Assembly (NCBI GenBank): GCA_032718865.1 | Contig: JALUTQ010000003.1 | Location: 1,580,001 to 1,644,000, forward strand | DNA length: 64,000 nucleotides | Direction of reading: 5' to 3' | DNA from: Tilletia caries | Lineage: Eukaryota > Basidiomycota > Exobasidiomycetes > Tilletiales > Tilletiaceae | Shown here: positions 21,090 through 34,295 of the stretch, in pieces | Layout: every line of letters starts with the position of its first letter | Position numbering within the stretch: the stretch's first letter is position 1 | The notes under the pieces: generated by a model | Database searches by the model: none | Seen by the model: the letters and a program-made list of their open reading frames with translations, nothing else | What the model was told of the DNA's origin: nothing | Position numbers and translations under genes: made by a program

Positions 21090-21622
21090 ATGTCGATCAA
21101 CATCTTGAGATCGAGCCTCGCCCGTCTACCAGCCGCTTCGGCCTCCAACGCTGTCCTCTCCCGGAGGACGGTGGCGGCCTTCTCTACCCACTCCTCCCTC
21201 CGGCAGATCTGGGCCGACGCCTCGGAAACGGACGTGCAAAGCCGTCTGGACACTGCGCACCCGGCCGCGGACAAGGTTCTCCTGATCGACTTCTCGGCTA
21301 CGTGGTGTCCGCCATGCAAGATGCTCAGCCCGATTCTGGAGTCCGTCGTGAACCGACAGGGCTCCGAGGCCGACCTGCTCGTCGTCGATGTGGACAAGGA
21401 ACCTGGGCTAGCGTCCAAGTACAAGGCGAGCTGCTTCAGAACATGAGCTGGGGTTTGCGTTCCTGCGCTCGTTCTTGTATTGACTATGTTCCTTCTGAAT
21501 AACAGGTACGCGCCATGCCTACCGTCCTAGCGCTTCGACGCGGTGAAGAGGTCTCCCGATTTGTCGGTGCTCAGGGCGAAGCCCAGGTGGTTCAGTTCAT
21601 CAAAGATGCCTCTAGCAAATGA
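21090..21622 (+). CDS. Thioredoxin, probably mitochondrial, with a WCPPC active site
   Basis: Exons are 21090-21425 and 21506-21622. The product has an N-terminal extension rich in Arg, Ser and Ala with few acids (MSINILRSSLARLP...RRTVAAFSTHSSLRQIW), typical of a mitochondrial presequence. The thioredoxin fold follows, with VLLIDFSATWCPPCKML carrying the redox cysteines, then KYKVRAMPTVLALRRGEEVSRFVGAQ including the cis-proline (MPT). Most thioredoxins have WCGPC; the Pro in the second position is uncommon. The intron starts GC, not GT, and ends AG; this splice restores the conserved KYxVRAMPT sequence, while reading through gives a stop after KASCFRT. An upstream in-frame ATG at 20934 gives a longer frame, but the extension has no family similarity. 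The gypsy element sits about 200 bp upstream. Confidence 0.88.
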
Positions 21623-22065
21623 AATGGGAATGAAAGCGTTCCTGCTTGTTTGCCCGCCATGATCGCTGATTCCTTGTTGGCTTGGTGCTTAAGAAAGAAG
21701 GTACGACATGCCAGGGCTTCTATGTGATTCGCACTCAGTTCGCCGTTTGCGCACGGCTCTTGCTATGTTAGTGAGGAGGAACGGAGAAAGACCGAGTCTT
21801 CTCCGATGTATGCTGGGGTTTATCGATTGCAGCCGCCGACTAGAGAGCGCGCAGTTCTGCGGGAATGGTGCGAGAAGAGAGGCCGATATCTCGGAGAAAG
21901 AGGGTGTAGGCTGCGAGGGGGATCTTGAGGAGAAGAAACCGTTCATGGGCTGACTGAGAGCCTCACGCCGGAGCGAGAAGGGGCCACGGCATGTTTTGTA
22001 CGCGTAGATTGAAGTCGCGGTAATACAGGAGACGTTGGGACGAGAGCAAGGGGAGGTGTATGCGA
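21623..22065. other. Intergenic between convergent thioredoxin and Ran genes
   Basis: This 443-bp stretch lies between two stop codons and presumably contains both 3' UTRs. No coding or RNA feature is recognisable. Confidence 0.5.
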
Positions 22066-23255
<1,190 letters not shown>

Positions 23256-23596
23256 ACTTGCTGCGTTTGGGGATCTGGAGGGGCTGGAGGGGCTGGAAGT
23301 GCTGGAGAAGAGGATCAAGGAGACGATGGGAACCTTGTGTATGAGGTGATGGTCTCTTTGCGCGACAAAAACAACGAGCGTCATGGAGGGAAGAACACCA
23401 GGCGCGGATTATTGGAAAGCGTCTCTCGGCCGAGAAGAGCCACGTGATGCGTGCTCCTCTCACTCACTCACTCAGCTGTCGCCCCACACACAGGAAGCTC
23501 GAGCCGCCTTCCAGCTCATCCATCTCCACGGCGACACCACAGCAACTCACTCGCTGGCCGAACACAGACCACTCGGGATCAGGATCGCAGGCCACC
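23256..23596. promoter_or_regulatory. Divergent promoter between Ran and p24 genes
   Basis: The 341 bp between the two start codons must serve both genes. CACGTG occurs at 23441-23446. A short GGAGGGGCT tandem repeat lies next to the Ran start (about 23275-23300). Confidence 0.5.
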
Positions 23597-24471
23597 ATGC
23601 TCGCGGCTCTCCGCTTCCGCGCATCGCTATTCCTGGCGCTTCTTTTTGTCCTCCAGCTCGTCAGCGTACAAGGCGTGAGTGTTTCGATTCGCGCGGACAG
23701 CTCACACGCAGCAGCTCATCTCTCGATTCTTCTCGCAGCTCTACTTCTACATCGAGGGCGGCGACGAGAAATGCTTCATTGAAGAGCTGCCGAATGACAC
23801 TGTCGTCGTGGGCCACTAGTGAGTCGCATAGTTGCTGTTCAGTTTCTGGAGGCGAGGGCAGACAGCTCACAGTGAGCCGCTTGATTCTCAGCTTCGCCGA
23901 AGAGTGGGACTCAGTTAAGAAGGAGTTCAAGATCAGCGACGACTTCAAGGTCAAGATTCTCGTAACTGAAAAGCGGAATGACCACGTCGTAACATCCACA
24001 CTCGGCCATCCGGAGGGCAAGTTCGCCTTCACCTCCCACGAGGCCGGCGACCACAAGATCTGCCTGTCCACAACCTACCCCGCCGACCACGGCACACCCA
24101 CTGTTCGCATGCACCTCGATATCATCATCGGTGATGCCAAACCAGACTCCTCGGCCTCGGACCGGGATCACGTCAATGACCTCGCATCTCGTGTGCGGGA
24201 ACTGAATGCGCGCCTGCGAGATATTCGCCGAGAGCAGCAATTCCAGCGCGAACGGGAGGCCGAGTTCCGGAATCTCAGCGAGCTCACAAACTCGCGCGCT
24301 ATGTGGTGGTCTATCTTGCAACTCGTCGTTTTGGGTCTGACGTGCGCTTGGCAGCTCACACATCTGAGAGTGAGTAGGCCGTCCCCCCCGCATCTATACG
24401 CCGTTCGAAGACAGTGCTGATCAGGAGCTTCAATCCCGCAGACTTTCTTCTCGAACAAGAAACTTCATTGA
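23597..24471 (+). CDS. p24/EMP24 family cargo receptor (ERP1/TMED9-like alpha type)
   Basis: p24 proteins cycle between ER and Golgi in COPII/COPI vesicles and help sort cargo. Exons are 23597-23674, 23739-23818, 23892-24369 and 24442-24471, all with GT-AG edges; the ATG sits in GCCACCATG. The product opens with a signal peptide (LRFRASLFLALLFVLQLVSVQG). It continues with LYFYIEGGDEKCFIEELP, the start of the GOLD domain in the alpha subfamily, and later has a coiled-coil region (ASRVRELNARLRDIRREQQ). A transmembrane segment (MWWSILQLVVLGLTCAWQL) and a short cytosolic tail ending SNKKLH follow. The terminal KKLH is a dilysine KKxx COPI retrieval signal, supplied only by the last 30-base exon. 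Confidence 0.93.
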
Positions 24472-24698
24472 GTTGCCTATCGCCCGCCTGTCACCATTCG
24501 AATCATGCACTGTATCCATTCTGCGACATTGCCCAGAAGGTTGAACCTCCGGCGCACATCTCTGTAATCGAAACGCACCGCCTCTGTTCACTGTTGGCGC
24601 GAGCTTCAGCACAGCCCCTTCAAGATCAAGCCACTTGCCAGCCAGACAGATACGGAAAGAGTGACAAGTGCATACGTACTGATAGCAATGTTGGCATT

Positions 24699-27600
24699 CT
24701 ATTCCTCCCCTACCACAAACTGTTCCGTCTCGTGCGGACTGATCCCCTCTCGGCCGTGTGCGCGTTCCATCTCCACATCCAAGTCGGCCTCGCCAGTACT
24801 GTAACCGCGTTGATGCCCACTGGTGGTGTTGCTGTCCTCGCGTTCTCGCAAGGAAGAGTAGCCTTGTCCGCCCGCTCTGCCTGCACCGTTCGAACCCGTA
24901 TTCCTGATTCTGGATAGGAAACCAATCGGGAAGTAGCGCTCCCTCGCTTTCGACAGCCACTTCCACGCTTCGGTGAGGAAGACCTCCAGGTCGCCGTGTC
25001 CGATCCCGAAGTCGCCTGCTACCGATGCACCCCCACTTCTGCCGTCTGCATTTCGACCGCTGGATAGATCCACACCAGCACCCACTCCGCTGGCACTGTT
25101 GGCGAAGGCCGCCTGCTTGGCCGCAGCCTCTGCTCTCTCCTCGGCGGCGACGTGCTTGAGAACATCTTTGACGGTGACCAACCCTACCAGTTGCCCATAA
25201 GCGGAAACTTGGATCACCCGAGGTCCCATCTTTTTGAAGAGATCTGTATGAAACCTCCCACAAAATGTCAGAAGCAGAGAACCGAGGAGGAGCATGCAAA
25301 TTTGAACTCACCCATGACAACCTCAAGCGGCATGCTTGGGTGTACCGTAAGAGTAAACTGGTCCACCCAACCACCAAGCTCAAGTAGATCGTCGTTGCCC
25401 TCGCCGTCGACGCCACCATGTGGATCAGCCGCACCGTCCCGATCCAACAAGTCCGTCTCCTCTTCCTCCCGCCTGCCTCGCGCCAGGCCCAGCCCGGCAG
25501 CAGCGGCAAAGTTGCCGCGGAAATTGGCGAGCACCGAGTCAGACGACGGCTCAAGCAAGACCTCCGGGGCCGGAGCAGAGGCGTCACTAATGCCATTCCC
25601 AGCCCCGCGGAAACTAGAAGCTTGTCCGACCCCTGCGCTTTCGGCAGCGGCGCGGGAGCGGTCGAAGCGAGAGACCGTGAACAAGCACTGGGTGGTCGGA
25701 CTCAGTCTTCGCGCACGACGTGCTTTTCCGATCGCGTATACGAGTTCGCGACGACCGACGTAGCCCAGTAATGTCCAGTCCTGGGCGCTGCGGACGACGG
25801 GAAAACCCTTGTACTGCCCCGCGCGGATCTTGTCCTCTAGCTCTTTCAGCGAGTGTCCGTCGGAGTGCAAGACGGCAGGACTGCGTGTCATGACTCGCTC
25901 GACAGAGATACCGAAGGCGTGCTCTTCCTTGTCCAAGAACGGGTATCCCTGGAACTTGATGGTCTGCTCGGATATGCCGCCTTTGCCATATGCGTCGCCG
26001 ATGCCCTTCGTAATCATGATGACAATCATGGTTGGTAGGATGTAAGTCACTGTTCCGGTAAGCTCGAACATGATGACAACCACGGCCACGGTGATACGTG
26101 TGACGCCGGCCAAAGCGGCTGCTGCACCAAGGAAGGCATATGTACCTGGCGTGATGCAAGGCACGTCCGGATGACATGCGCTGAAGAGTGACCATCCCGG
26201 GTACGCGTTGTACAAGGCCTTGACGAGAATACCAACCATACGGCCAAAGGTGGCCCCGATCGCCATGGAAGGCACGAAGATTCCGGCAGGTACCTTGCAC
26301 CCATAGGATACGATGACCAGCATGATGCGAAGGACGGTCGCGATGAGGAGCGAGTTGACCATCGTCCACTGTGCTGACGACTGACACAGGCTGTCGTAAT
26401 CTCCTCCGCCCTCACATTCTCGGAAAAGGATCTCGAGCGATTGTGACATATCGATGCGCAGGAACTTGTTGAAGTAACTGACCGAAGCGGTCAGCACCGC
26501 CAGCACGACCACCTCCGATACGCCGTAGGGAGCAAGATGTGTACGTCGGAAGCTTTGCACTTGTAGATTGTACTTGATGACGAAAGCGCCGTATAGCCCC
26601 TATGAAACGAGGAGACGGGTAAGTCTTCCTGTTCCTTCCTGCAAAACATTCCATAATCAATGAACTCACGCCGAAGATGCCGATGATGATATAGAACAAG
26701 ATCTCAAAGTAGTGCCAGTCCCGGTCGTACGAGACCTGGAACAGCACAAGCTTGCCGGTTCGGAATGGGTTCATGAACTGTACGACGAAGCGCGTGTCAG
26801 CCTCAGTCTCTGAGCTCCAAATAGAGGAATACAAGAGGACGTACCGAGAGAGTGACGGTAGCTGCAAGCGCGCACAAGAAGCTCCGCCACATCGTCTGAG
26901 CTGGGAAGTCGTGCGCCATTTCCTGTACCAGCTCCAAGTTGATCAGAAGGTGTTAAGAGAGGCTTCCAGGGAAAGAAAGCAACTCACCTCTAGAGAAAAT
27001 AGTACTCCGCCTACCGGGGAGCCGAATGCAACGGCAACACCAGCCGCGGAAGCTGCAGCTAGCAGTTCCCTCATCTTAGCTGTGGATATAGGCAACCTAA
27101 TCAGAAGGAAAACAGCATGTGATCGGAACGACACGTCCACATACCCTGACTACGGTCAAAGCTTTGAAAGAGCTTGGCCACCAAGTTTCCAATGCAGCAT
27201 GCTACGTGGACAGCTGGACCTTCTTTTCCCACCGAAAGGCCGGAAGCGATGGCCAACGGGAGTGTGAGTGACTTGATGACAAAGGTCCATGCGCCGAGGT
27301 ATCCGTTGATCACGAAGCCAGCAAGGATACATTTGATCTCGCTGATTCCGCTTCCTGCAGCATACGGTGCGAAAGCGCGCACAAGATGAGCCCCGGCGGC
27401 CGCAAGACAGCCCTGATTGTAACACAGCACATCAGTAAAGGTGAACTTTGATGCGCAGTAGACACAGGGGCGAGACTTACTGCAAAGAGGATGTAGATGA
27501 GCCATGCGGGGAAGGCCCAATGTGCCCATGGGACCCAGTCTGCGCAGGTCTCGCTGATATCAGGGCTGTCTGCCCGCACATACAGAGCATGATACCGTGC

Positions 27601-28510
27601 AGACTGTTCAGAGACTAGCGGTGCGCCGAGTCCTCGTGCAAATGCCATCACGGCAGATAGACCTGCGCCGACCGCCAGACTGGAGTTCCCTGAGGTAGAG
27701 TTTGAAGCGGAACCGGGGAGTGGGATGGAGGGAACGACTTTTGGTGCAGAGGACCCTCCCTGGCCTGCGGAGTCCGTGAGCTCCCAACAGCAGAATTTCT
27801 GATTGAGCCACCAGCCTGTGGAACAGTATCCTTGCTTGAGATCGGAAGCCCATTCGGTTGCGATGCCGATAATGGCCATGTTCAGGCCGATCAGTATGCC
27901 TGTGGAAACCGGACACAAGTGGGTCAATTGGTCCGCAGTACAAACAGCAGGAGGACCAGTTGGTGCTCACCGACCAGGATCACAACACCGCTATCCCATG
28001 CCGCTTCCATCGCCTGCTGCAGAAACAACCAGAAACTCCAAGCTCTCCTCCCCCAGAAAGTGTCGGTCGGCAACCATCGGGGCGCTCTTTGGAAAGCTGC
28101 GGCAGGCAGATCGTCGGTATGCTTGGAGGTACTCAGGTGCGCACTCGACCCGGGTCCGGAAGAGAGGGACGGGTGTCGGAGACGGTCTCTTGCTATTCTT
28201 GCACGCTCTCGCGTTCCGTCTACGATCCAGTCCACGGTAGTGAACTTGAAGGCGACCCAGATTCGTGCGAGTCAGCATGTCACACGAACATCACCATTAA
28301 CAGTCCCGGCGCTCGTAGTAAGCTCACAGATTCATATTTCCGAATGTTGTACAGTTCCTCCTCCTCCTCCTCCGCATTGCGATTGCGATCCGGCGACGTT
28401 GATTGTGAAGCTGCCGCTACCGAGTTTGGCCAGCTGTCAAGCCTCTGGCGGCTGCTGGACGCACCACCGACGGCGGCACCAGGGCCAGCATCGGCAGACA
28501 GATGCGACAT
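24699..28510 (-). CDS. GEF1: CLC-family chloride/proton transporter (GEF1 type) with CBS domains
   Basis: Fungal GEF1 is an intracellular CLC protein that supplies chloride to acidified Golgi/vacuolar compartments. The ATG at 28510 opens an exon ending KYES, spliced to [17 protein letters not shown] signatures follow: [29 protein letters not shown] with the gating glutamate, [12 protein letters not shown] with the second (proton) glutamate rebuilt across an intron at about 26985, and [15 protein letters not shown] with [13 protein letters not shown] near 26050-26290. The cytosolic end has two CBS motifs ([19 protein letters not shown], near 25870; [20 protein letters not shown], near 25200) separated by a long Ser/Ala/Asp-rich insert (about 25330-25680). 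It ends at 24699. GSGIS instead of GSGIP agrees with GEF1-like members. Confidence 0.93.
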
Positions 28511-28749
28511 TTGCGATGTTTCCCTTGCGCTCGGGGGCGGGCTCTCGCTGGGGGGAAGGTGCTCGATGCCAATGAATGAATGAATGCATGCCTCTCCCAG
28601 CCAGGATGTCTGAGCGTTCCTTCCGGAGTGACAGCATCACATCACGTGGGTCGCGAAGAAGCCAAGGTCAAGGTCAAGGTCAAGGTCGATCTTCTGGAGA
28701 ACAACAACATCGTCAGTCCCGAGTCCCACCTCCTCACACAGCTTGCATC
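28511..28749. promoter_or_regulatory. Divergent promoter between the CLC and NIC96 genes
   Basis: The two start codons lie 239 bp apart. The stretch holds a CACGTG at 28643-28648 and four tandem copies of AAGGTC at 28664-28687. Confidence 0.5.
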
Positions 28750-31700
28750 ATGGCGTCCTTCCTACAGAGCAGCATGAGCGGCGCGCCTGGAGCCGGCGGA
28801 AGTGGCGGAGGACAAGGTGCGGGAATGCAGCCGCAGAGCATTCTCTCCAAGCTCGCAGCGGATGCGCGTAAGCTCAACAACCAGCTGCCCGGACGGTCGG
28901 AGCTGCCATCCATCAACTATGGGCTTCAGCAGATCGAAGCGCAGTCGCGGCGTCTGCGCTCAGGTGCCGCTCAGGATGATCCCAACGCGTGAGTTCTCGG
29001 GAGCGAAGGTCAGGAAGCGAACTGGAATGCAGGTGGTCCTCACATTTATTTGATTCTTTTTTCTGCACCAGCGCGTACTTTCTCGCTCCTGCCATGAATG
29101 CGGCCAAGCTCGCTGAGGACGTGCGCAATGTCGACATCAGGCATACCTTTGAGCCGCTGCAGCCCATATTCGATACCGATATCGAGGTGAGTGCGAGTGC
29201 TAAGCCAGGAGCGTCTCATAATGCGCATTTAAAGCTGAAATTCTTCCATCTCTTTAGGGCTACCTCAAGCATCGACACGAGCAGATCATTCTCAGCACAA
29301 TAGAGGAGACGCGCAAGAAGACCATCGACGACACATTGAACAGCTTAGATCGCTCCTTCCACCGGGACTGGGAGCGCCAAAAGCGCAAGATCTTCGAAGA
29401 ATTGGGCCAGTACCAACCTATGGCAACTGACGATGGCGAGCAGGACCCAGCTGTTGATCGATTCAGACCGCGTAAATCGGGCGGCGTGAGTTTGATTTCC
29501 CTCCTTGGTTTCTGATGCTGTAAAGCTGAGCGTGGTCTTCTTTCCAAATCCCCAACAGGGAGACGACGCGCTGTCAGGCCCTACTCCATCGGCCAATCTC
29601 GCTATGCACAGTCGGATGATGCAGTACGACGTCGTCATCCAGAAGCTGAACCAGGCTCGTCTGGAAAACACAGCTTTCCCGGTGGCCAGAGCATTCCTCG
29701 AGGTTGTAAACAACTTTGGACTCGATGCGAGGACCATGCCCCTCTTCGAAGCCTGGCAGGCGGTCGCCGCACTGGCAGGAGACTTTGGCGCGATAGGAGC
29801 ACAAGATGGCAGCGCTCAGCAGACCTTGAAGGAGCGGCAGTATTTCGGCACATACCTTGATCCCGTCCGGCACTATAGTACAACTGAGGGTCGCGCGCTG
29901 CGAATTGCTTTCGTTCGAGGCGCGAAGAAGTATTTGGAGCTGCAGTAAGCATCATGATAGAGGCATATGCACCGCATCGCATAAAACTGAATTATCTGTC
30001 TCTTTGCAGGTACCAAGGATATATAGAAGCGACGATTAGCGCGCAGCCTCACAAGGCGCAACTGGGAGGCGAGCCAACGACGGAGGCAAGAGTGCTTGCC
30101 TTCCTCCGAGTTGCCCACCAGGATCGAGACAACACCTGGGCACCCGAGCTGGAGCTGGTCCAGAGCTCGTCCGGTCAGGTGCCAGCGTGGGCGTTGATCT
30201 ATGTTCTGCTACGCATCGGCGAGCCCGCAAAGGCTCTCGCTTTCGCCAATGATCATGAAGGTCTACCTGGCTGGACCGATCCGGCCTTCTCTGCGTACCT
30301 TGCCTCCTACCTGAAGAGCAGCGAAGGGAACTCGGAGGCCAGGTTACCCAAGATGCAACGGGACAAGATACTGGCTGAATACAACTCCCGGATCCGCAAC
30401 GTGCCCCAGGTCGACCCTTTCAAGCAGGCCCTTTACAAACTCCTCGGTCGGATTGACGTTCACAAGAAGTTCCCTGCTCTACTGACTCGGCAGACTGAGA
30501 ACTGGCTGTGGCTCCAACTCAGCATGGTGCGGGAGTCAGAGGATGAGAGCTCGTCGACTGGCGCTGGCTTCAGCTCCAGCTTCTCTGGATCATTGGCTGG
30601 CGCGAGCGTCACCGGGTCGCGGGATCGGTACACGCTTTACGATCTGGGCCAGAAGATTCTCAGCTTTGGCGAAGCGCACTTTGATCCCAAGGGACATCGG
30701 GCTCTTTTCTACTTCCAAGTCTTGGTCTTGACTGCGCAGTTCGAAAGAGTGAGTTGAGCGTTTGTTGTTCTATAAGGTCTGCAGGAGCTCACATCCTTTC
30801 CACTCTTTTTATCACAGGCCGTTGCGTATTTGTATTCGCGTCCACAACATCAGGTGGATGCGGTGCAACTGGCAGCTGCTTTGACCTACTACGGCCTGTT
30901 GCGTGTGGCGCCTGAGAAGAATGCGCCAATGGTGGACATTGGTGAGTCTCTTTGGCCCATAATGGGAGTATAGAACAATGTCGCTGATCGGCTGTTCGTT
31001 GCCTGCTCGCAGTCTCTGTCACAACTATCGAGACGGGTCACGAGGTAGCCTACCTCGACTTCGCCAAGCTGATCCAGAGATACATCCGCTTGTTCCAACG
31101 CGTCGATACCCGGGAGGCCCTTCAGTACCTCTTCCTCATCACCCTGAACTCGGACGCCCCTGGCAAGACTGGCGAAGAGCAAGTACGGCGCTGCCACAGT
31201 CTCGCTCGCAACCTTGTGTTGGACTCCAAGCAATTCCCTGACCTGCTCGGAGAAGTGCGGCCAGATGGCACCAAAATTGTGAGTCCTGCTGACAGATTGA
31301 CTTCCGTTGTTGAAATGATCAAGAACTGACTCTGCTTGCACACACAGCCTGGCTTTTTGGAGAGGTCGCTGCCGCTGCTCAAGCTCAAGAACCAGCCATC
31401 CTTCCTTCGGGACATCGTACATCAAGCAGCTGAGGCGTCGGAGGCCAACTTCCAGATCCGAGCTGCGATACTGCTGTACAACCTGGCCGAGGACTACGAC
31501 AAGGTCCTGGCCGTCTTGAACAAGGAGCTCGGTGCCACGCTGATGGAGCCTGTCGATCTTTCTGGACCTAGCGCGGCACCCGCAGCTCCCGGTGCGGTCG
31601 GTCAGGTTGCTGCGAGTCAGATTCTTGCTGATGGTGCTGCGTCGACTACGGGGATGGCGCGAGATATTTTGAAGAACTACGAAGGGACTGCGCACATCGC

Positions 31701-32264
31701 TAAGAATTTGTCGATTCGCAATCGCCAGACATGTCGCACGCTGCTGGGGCTGAAGGAGTTCATCGACCTTTATGTAGCGCGGGATTACGAGAAGGCGTTG
31801 GAGGTGCGTGCCTGACTGCTCGCTTGACACCCGACCGCTCCAAGAGAAACTGACGATGTCCCTGCATTCGCGTTCTACAGAGAATCGAAGCCTTGAACCT
31901 GATCCCATTGGCTGCTCAAGACGTTTCTGTAATTCCGCGGAAGGCAGAGGAGTTCAAGACCGCAGACGAGAACATCACCCGGAATCTCTCGGACCTGCTC
32001 ATCATGACGATGAAGATCATCCACCAGCTCCACCAGGCGCTCAAGGATTCACCGTATGGCGATGCATCGCGACAACAGCGCATGCTGGATCTCCGGAATA
32101 AGGCGCGGAATCTCATGTCGTGGGCGGGAATGCTGCGGTTGCGCATGAGCAACGAGACGTACTCCCAACTGACGCGTCTGGATGTTTATGTGAGTATTTA
32201 ATCATCTGTCGCTCCCCTCCGTAATGCTGTCCGCTGATCTGTCTTTCCCTATCAGATTCACTGA
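28750..32264 (+). CDS. NIC96: Nucleoporin NIC96/NUP93
   Basis: NIC96 is a linker scaffold of the nuclear pore inner ring that recruits the Nsp1 complex. The ATG at 28750 begins MASFLQSSMSG. Exons by splice consensus and frame are 28750-28988, 29072-29187, 29258-29485, 29559-29944, 30010-30748, 30818-30941, 31013-31278, 31348-31803, 31881-32189 and 32256-32264. The N-terminus has a short Gly-rich stretch and then helical sequence (ILSKLAADARKLNNQLPG; LPSINYGLQQIEAQSRRL) of the kind that binds Nsp1-family coiled coils. The rest is an alpha-solenoid with family motifs such as ARAFLEVVNNFGLDARTMPLFEAWQ and PSFLRDIVHQAAEASEANFQ. The last exon adds only YIH and the stop. Confidence 0.93.
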
Positions 32265-32374
32265 AGCGCGTTATAAGGCGTTCAAACCAACTGGCGCGCT
32301 GGAGATATTCAATTTGCAAGTGTTCCTTTGACTGAGCATTCCGTGAATACGATGTCGATTACATGGCCAGGAGT

Positions 32375-33931
32375 CTAAGGTGATCGGGATGCGTGTTGTT
32401 CAGCTACGAGTGCTGCCGCTGCGGCAGCGGCCGCGGCCGCGGTTGCCCGGGAAAGGATGGAAGGATCGGGTGCATCGGGTAGGTTTGCTAGATCTTCAGC
32501 AATTCTTTCTGCGACATTCTTGCCAGCTCGGTCGCTCGTCTGGTAAAGCTCGTCATCGTCTGGCGCTGGTTGAGGAGGAGCCGGACTTTCGATGAAGCTA
32601 TTGCTGTGGTTGAAGTTCTGGTGCTCGCCGGATGTTGAGGTACCGCCGTCGCGCAGCGGTGTCGCGGCTGTTATGGCAGAGAGCACATTGGAGAGAGCCT
32701 CTCTATGATCTTGGTCCATGAGAGCCTGCTCGGCCGATATCTCTGCGCCAAAGCCATTTGAAGGAGCAGGCGGTGAAATCTCTTCCTCAAAGACCTGAAA
32801 CAGGACAGCCCCGTTGCGAGCCAGTTCTTGTGCGCGCACGATGACGAAGGGAACTTGAGCCTTGTCCATGTTGGGATGCTCCTCTGACCGATGAGCTTTC
32901 TTGTGCGTGCTGCTGACCAGGCGGAGGCAACGCTGGCACTTGGACGCCGGTTTGATCTGCAGACTTGGCAAGGGTGGTCGTGGCTCGGTCGGATTGGCAG
33001 AAGGTCCAAAGAAGTCTTCAAAGGAGAGTAAGCACGAGGCGCCTAGTCCACCTATCGCAGTTTTCGGATCCGCCCCAGCTTCTTGGACGAGAGAGTTGAT
33101 GATCTCCAGCAGCTCGGCCGTCAGTGTCTTGGAGATCAAGGCCCGCTTGGTTTTCGCCTTGAAGTTGAGGTGGGCGTCCTTGCGGGTCAGATGTGCGGCG
33201 AGCTGGGTGAGCTTCACGGCTGTCCGGCATTGTTGACAGACCAGGCCGTACCGGATGGGCTCGGAGCCATGCGAGATGCGGAGTAGCATCAGATCGAGCT
33301 CTTGAAGCCGTGGATGAGCAAGATGCGTGCTTGTGCCGGCAGCGTTTGCGTCGGTAGAGGGACCAGCCTGCGGAATCAGATATTCGGTCTCATGCGCGTG
33401 TACAGACGTCCCCGGTGCTGAGCTCGACGATGCTGTTGGGTCGTGATGTTGGTGTGAGGCAACGTTCGACTCCAGCATACGGGCGCTGGTCTCGGCAGCC
33501 TGAGCGAGCAGGAGGTGCGCGTACTCGTTGGCATCGCGCAGATCATCGCCGTGCGCATTCGAAGTGTCGTCTGCAGGACCACCGTGCGCATCCGACACGA
33601 AGGCCGAGGGGGCAGTTGCGTCGTCGGCAGCGATCTGGGATCCCACAGCGGGAGACGACAGCGCGACCTCGCTGGGAGAACCTTGGACACCACCAACATC
33701 GCCAGCACCGACGCCGCCGCCGCCGCCGCCGCCATCCCTGCCGGCACTTCCTGGCTGTATCCGCCGCTGTTTCTTGTGCGCAGGCTCGCTCGCTTCCATT
33801 CTGAACTGCTCGTCTTGCCTCCCAGTGCTTTTCTGTGCGGGTGCCAAACTGCCATGCTCCGCTCCGAATATTGAGGCGCGCCAGGCAGGCGCGTTACGGT
33901 TTGAGATTTGGCGCGTCACGTGCGTTGGCAT
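32375..33931 (-). CDS. OrsD-like zinc-finger protein, about 518 aa, function unknown
   Basis: One open frame runs from an ATG at 33929-33931 (MPTHVTRQ) to 32375. The N-terminal 200 residues are low complexity, with a Gly run and many Ala, Asp, His and Ser. A first finger-like motif reads GLVCQQCRTAVKLTQLAAHLTRKDAH (C-x2-C...H...H), followed by a helical stretch. A second reads ASKCQRCLRLVSSTHKKAHRSEEHP. This pair of fingers about 100 residues apart resembles the OrsD (former DUF3505) domain seen in fungal nucleic-acid-associated proteins. The C-terminus ends in an Ala run. No catalytic motif is visible. It is divergent from, and only about 150 bp from, the bZIP gene. The OrsD call is pattern-based and uncertain; another downstream ATG (MEASEPAHKK) could be the true start. 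Confidence 0.6.
   Translation of the reverse strand: MPTHVTRQISNRNAPAWRASIFGAEHGSLAPAQKSTGRQDEQFRMEASEPAHKKQRRIQPGSAGRDGGGGGGGVGAGDVGGVQGSPSEVALSSPAVGSQIAADDATAPSAFVSDAHGGPADDTSNAHGDDLRDANEYAHLLLAQAAETSARMLESNVASHQHHDPTASSSSAPGTSVHAHETEYLIPQAGPSTDANAAGTSTHLAHPRLQELDLMLLRISHGSEPIRYGLVCQQCRTAVKLTQLAAHLTRKDAHLNFKAKTKRALISKTLTAELLEIINSLVQEAGADPKTAIGGLGASCLLSFEDFFGPSANPTEPRPPLPSLQIKPASKCQRCLRLVSSTHKKAHRSEEHPNMDKAQVPFVIVRAQELARNGAVLFQVFEEEISPPAPSNGFGAEISAEQALMDQDHREALSNVLSAITAATPLRDGGTSTSGEHQNFNHSNSFIESPAPPQPAPDDDELYQTSDRAGKNVAERIAEDLANLPDAPDPSILSRATAAAAAAAAAALVAEQHASRSP
33917..33922. promoter_or_regulatory. CACGTG motif at the start of the OrsD-like gene
   Basis: CACGTG overlaps the first codons of the predicted OrsD-like frame and lies about 160 bp upstream of the bZIP start. 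If the true OrsD start is the downstream methionine, this site falls in the shared promoter. Confidence 0.35.
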
Positions 33932-34079
33932 CGTCGACACGGTGTTGCGAAGTTGGCGCTGATTGGGTCAGCATTACTCGATCTACGCGCTCATCATGAT
34001 GCGCGACCATCATCTGAGATTTCTGAGGCGCGTCCCAATTCCCCAAAAATATCAACAACGCGCGTTTCCCAGGCGACGG

Positions 34080-34246
34080 ATGAGCGCGAACGACTTCTAC
34101 ACGCCGCGCCCGGACGGGATGGATGCAGCGCAGAAGGCGGTGGCCGCCGCGGCCGCCGCTGCTGCTGCCGCTGCCGTCGCCGCGTCCAACGAGCATCATC
34201 ACTTGCACCACCACCAACAACAGCAGGAGCAACACCAACACCAACC

Positions 34247-34295
<49 letters not shown>

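Noticed and set aside
33963..34079. A 39-codon upstream extension of the bZIP frame
   Set aside because: It is open, but the extension has no conservation-like features and uses promoter sequence; the ATG at 34080 (MSANDFYTPRPDG) is preferred.
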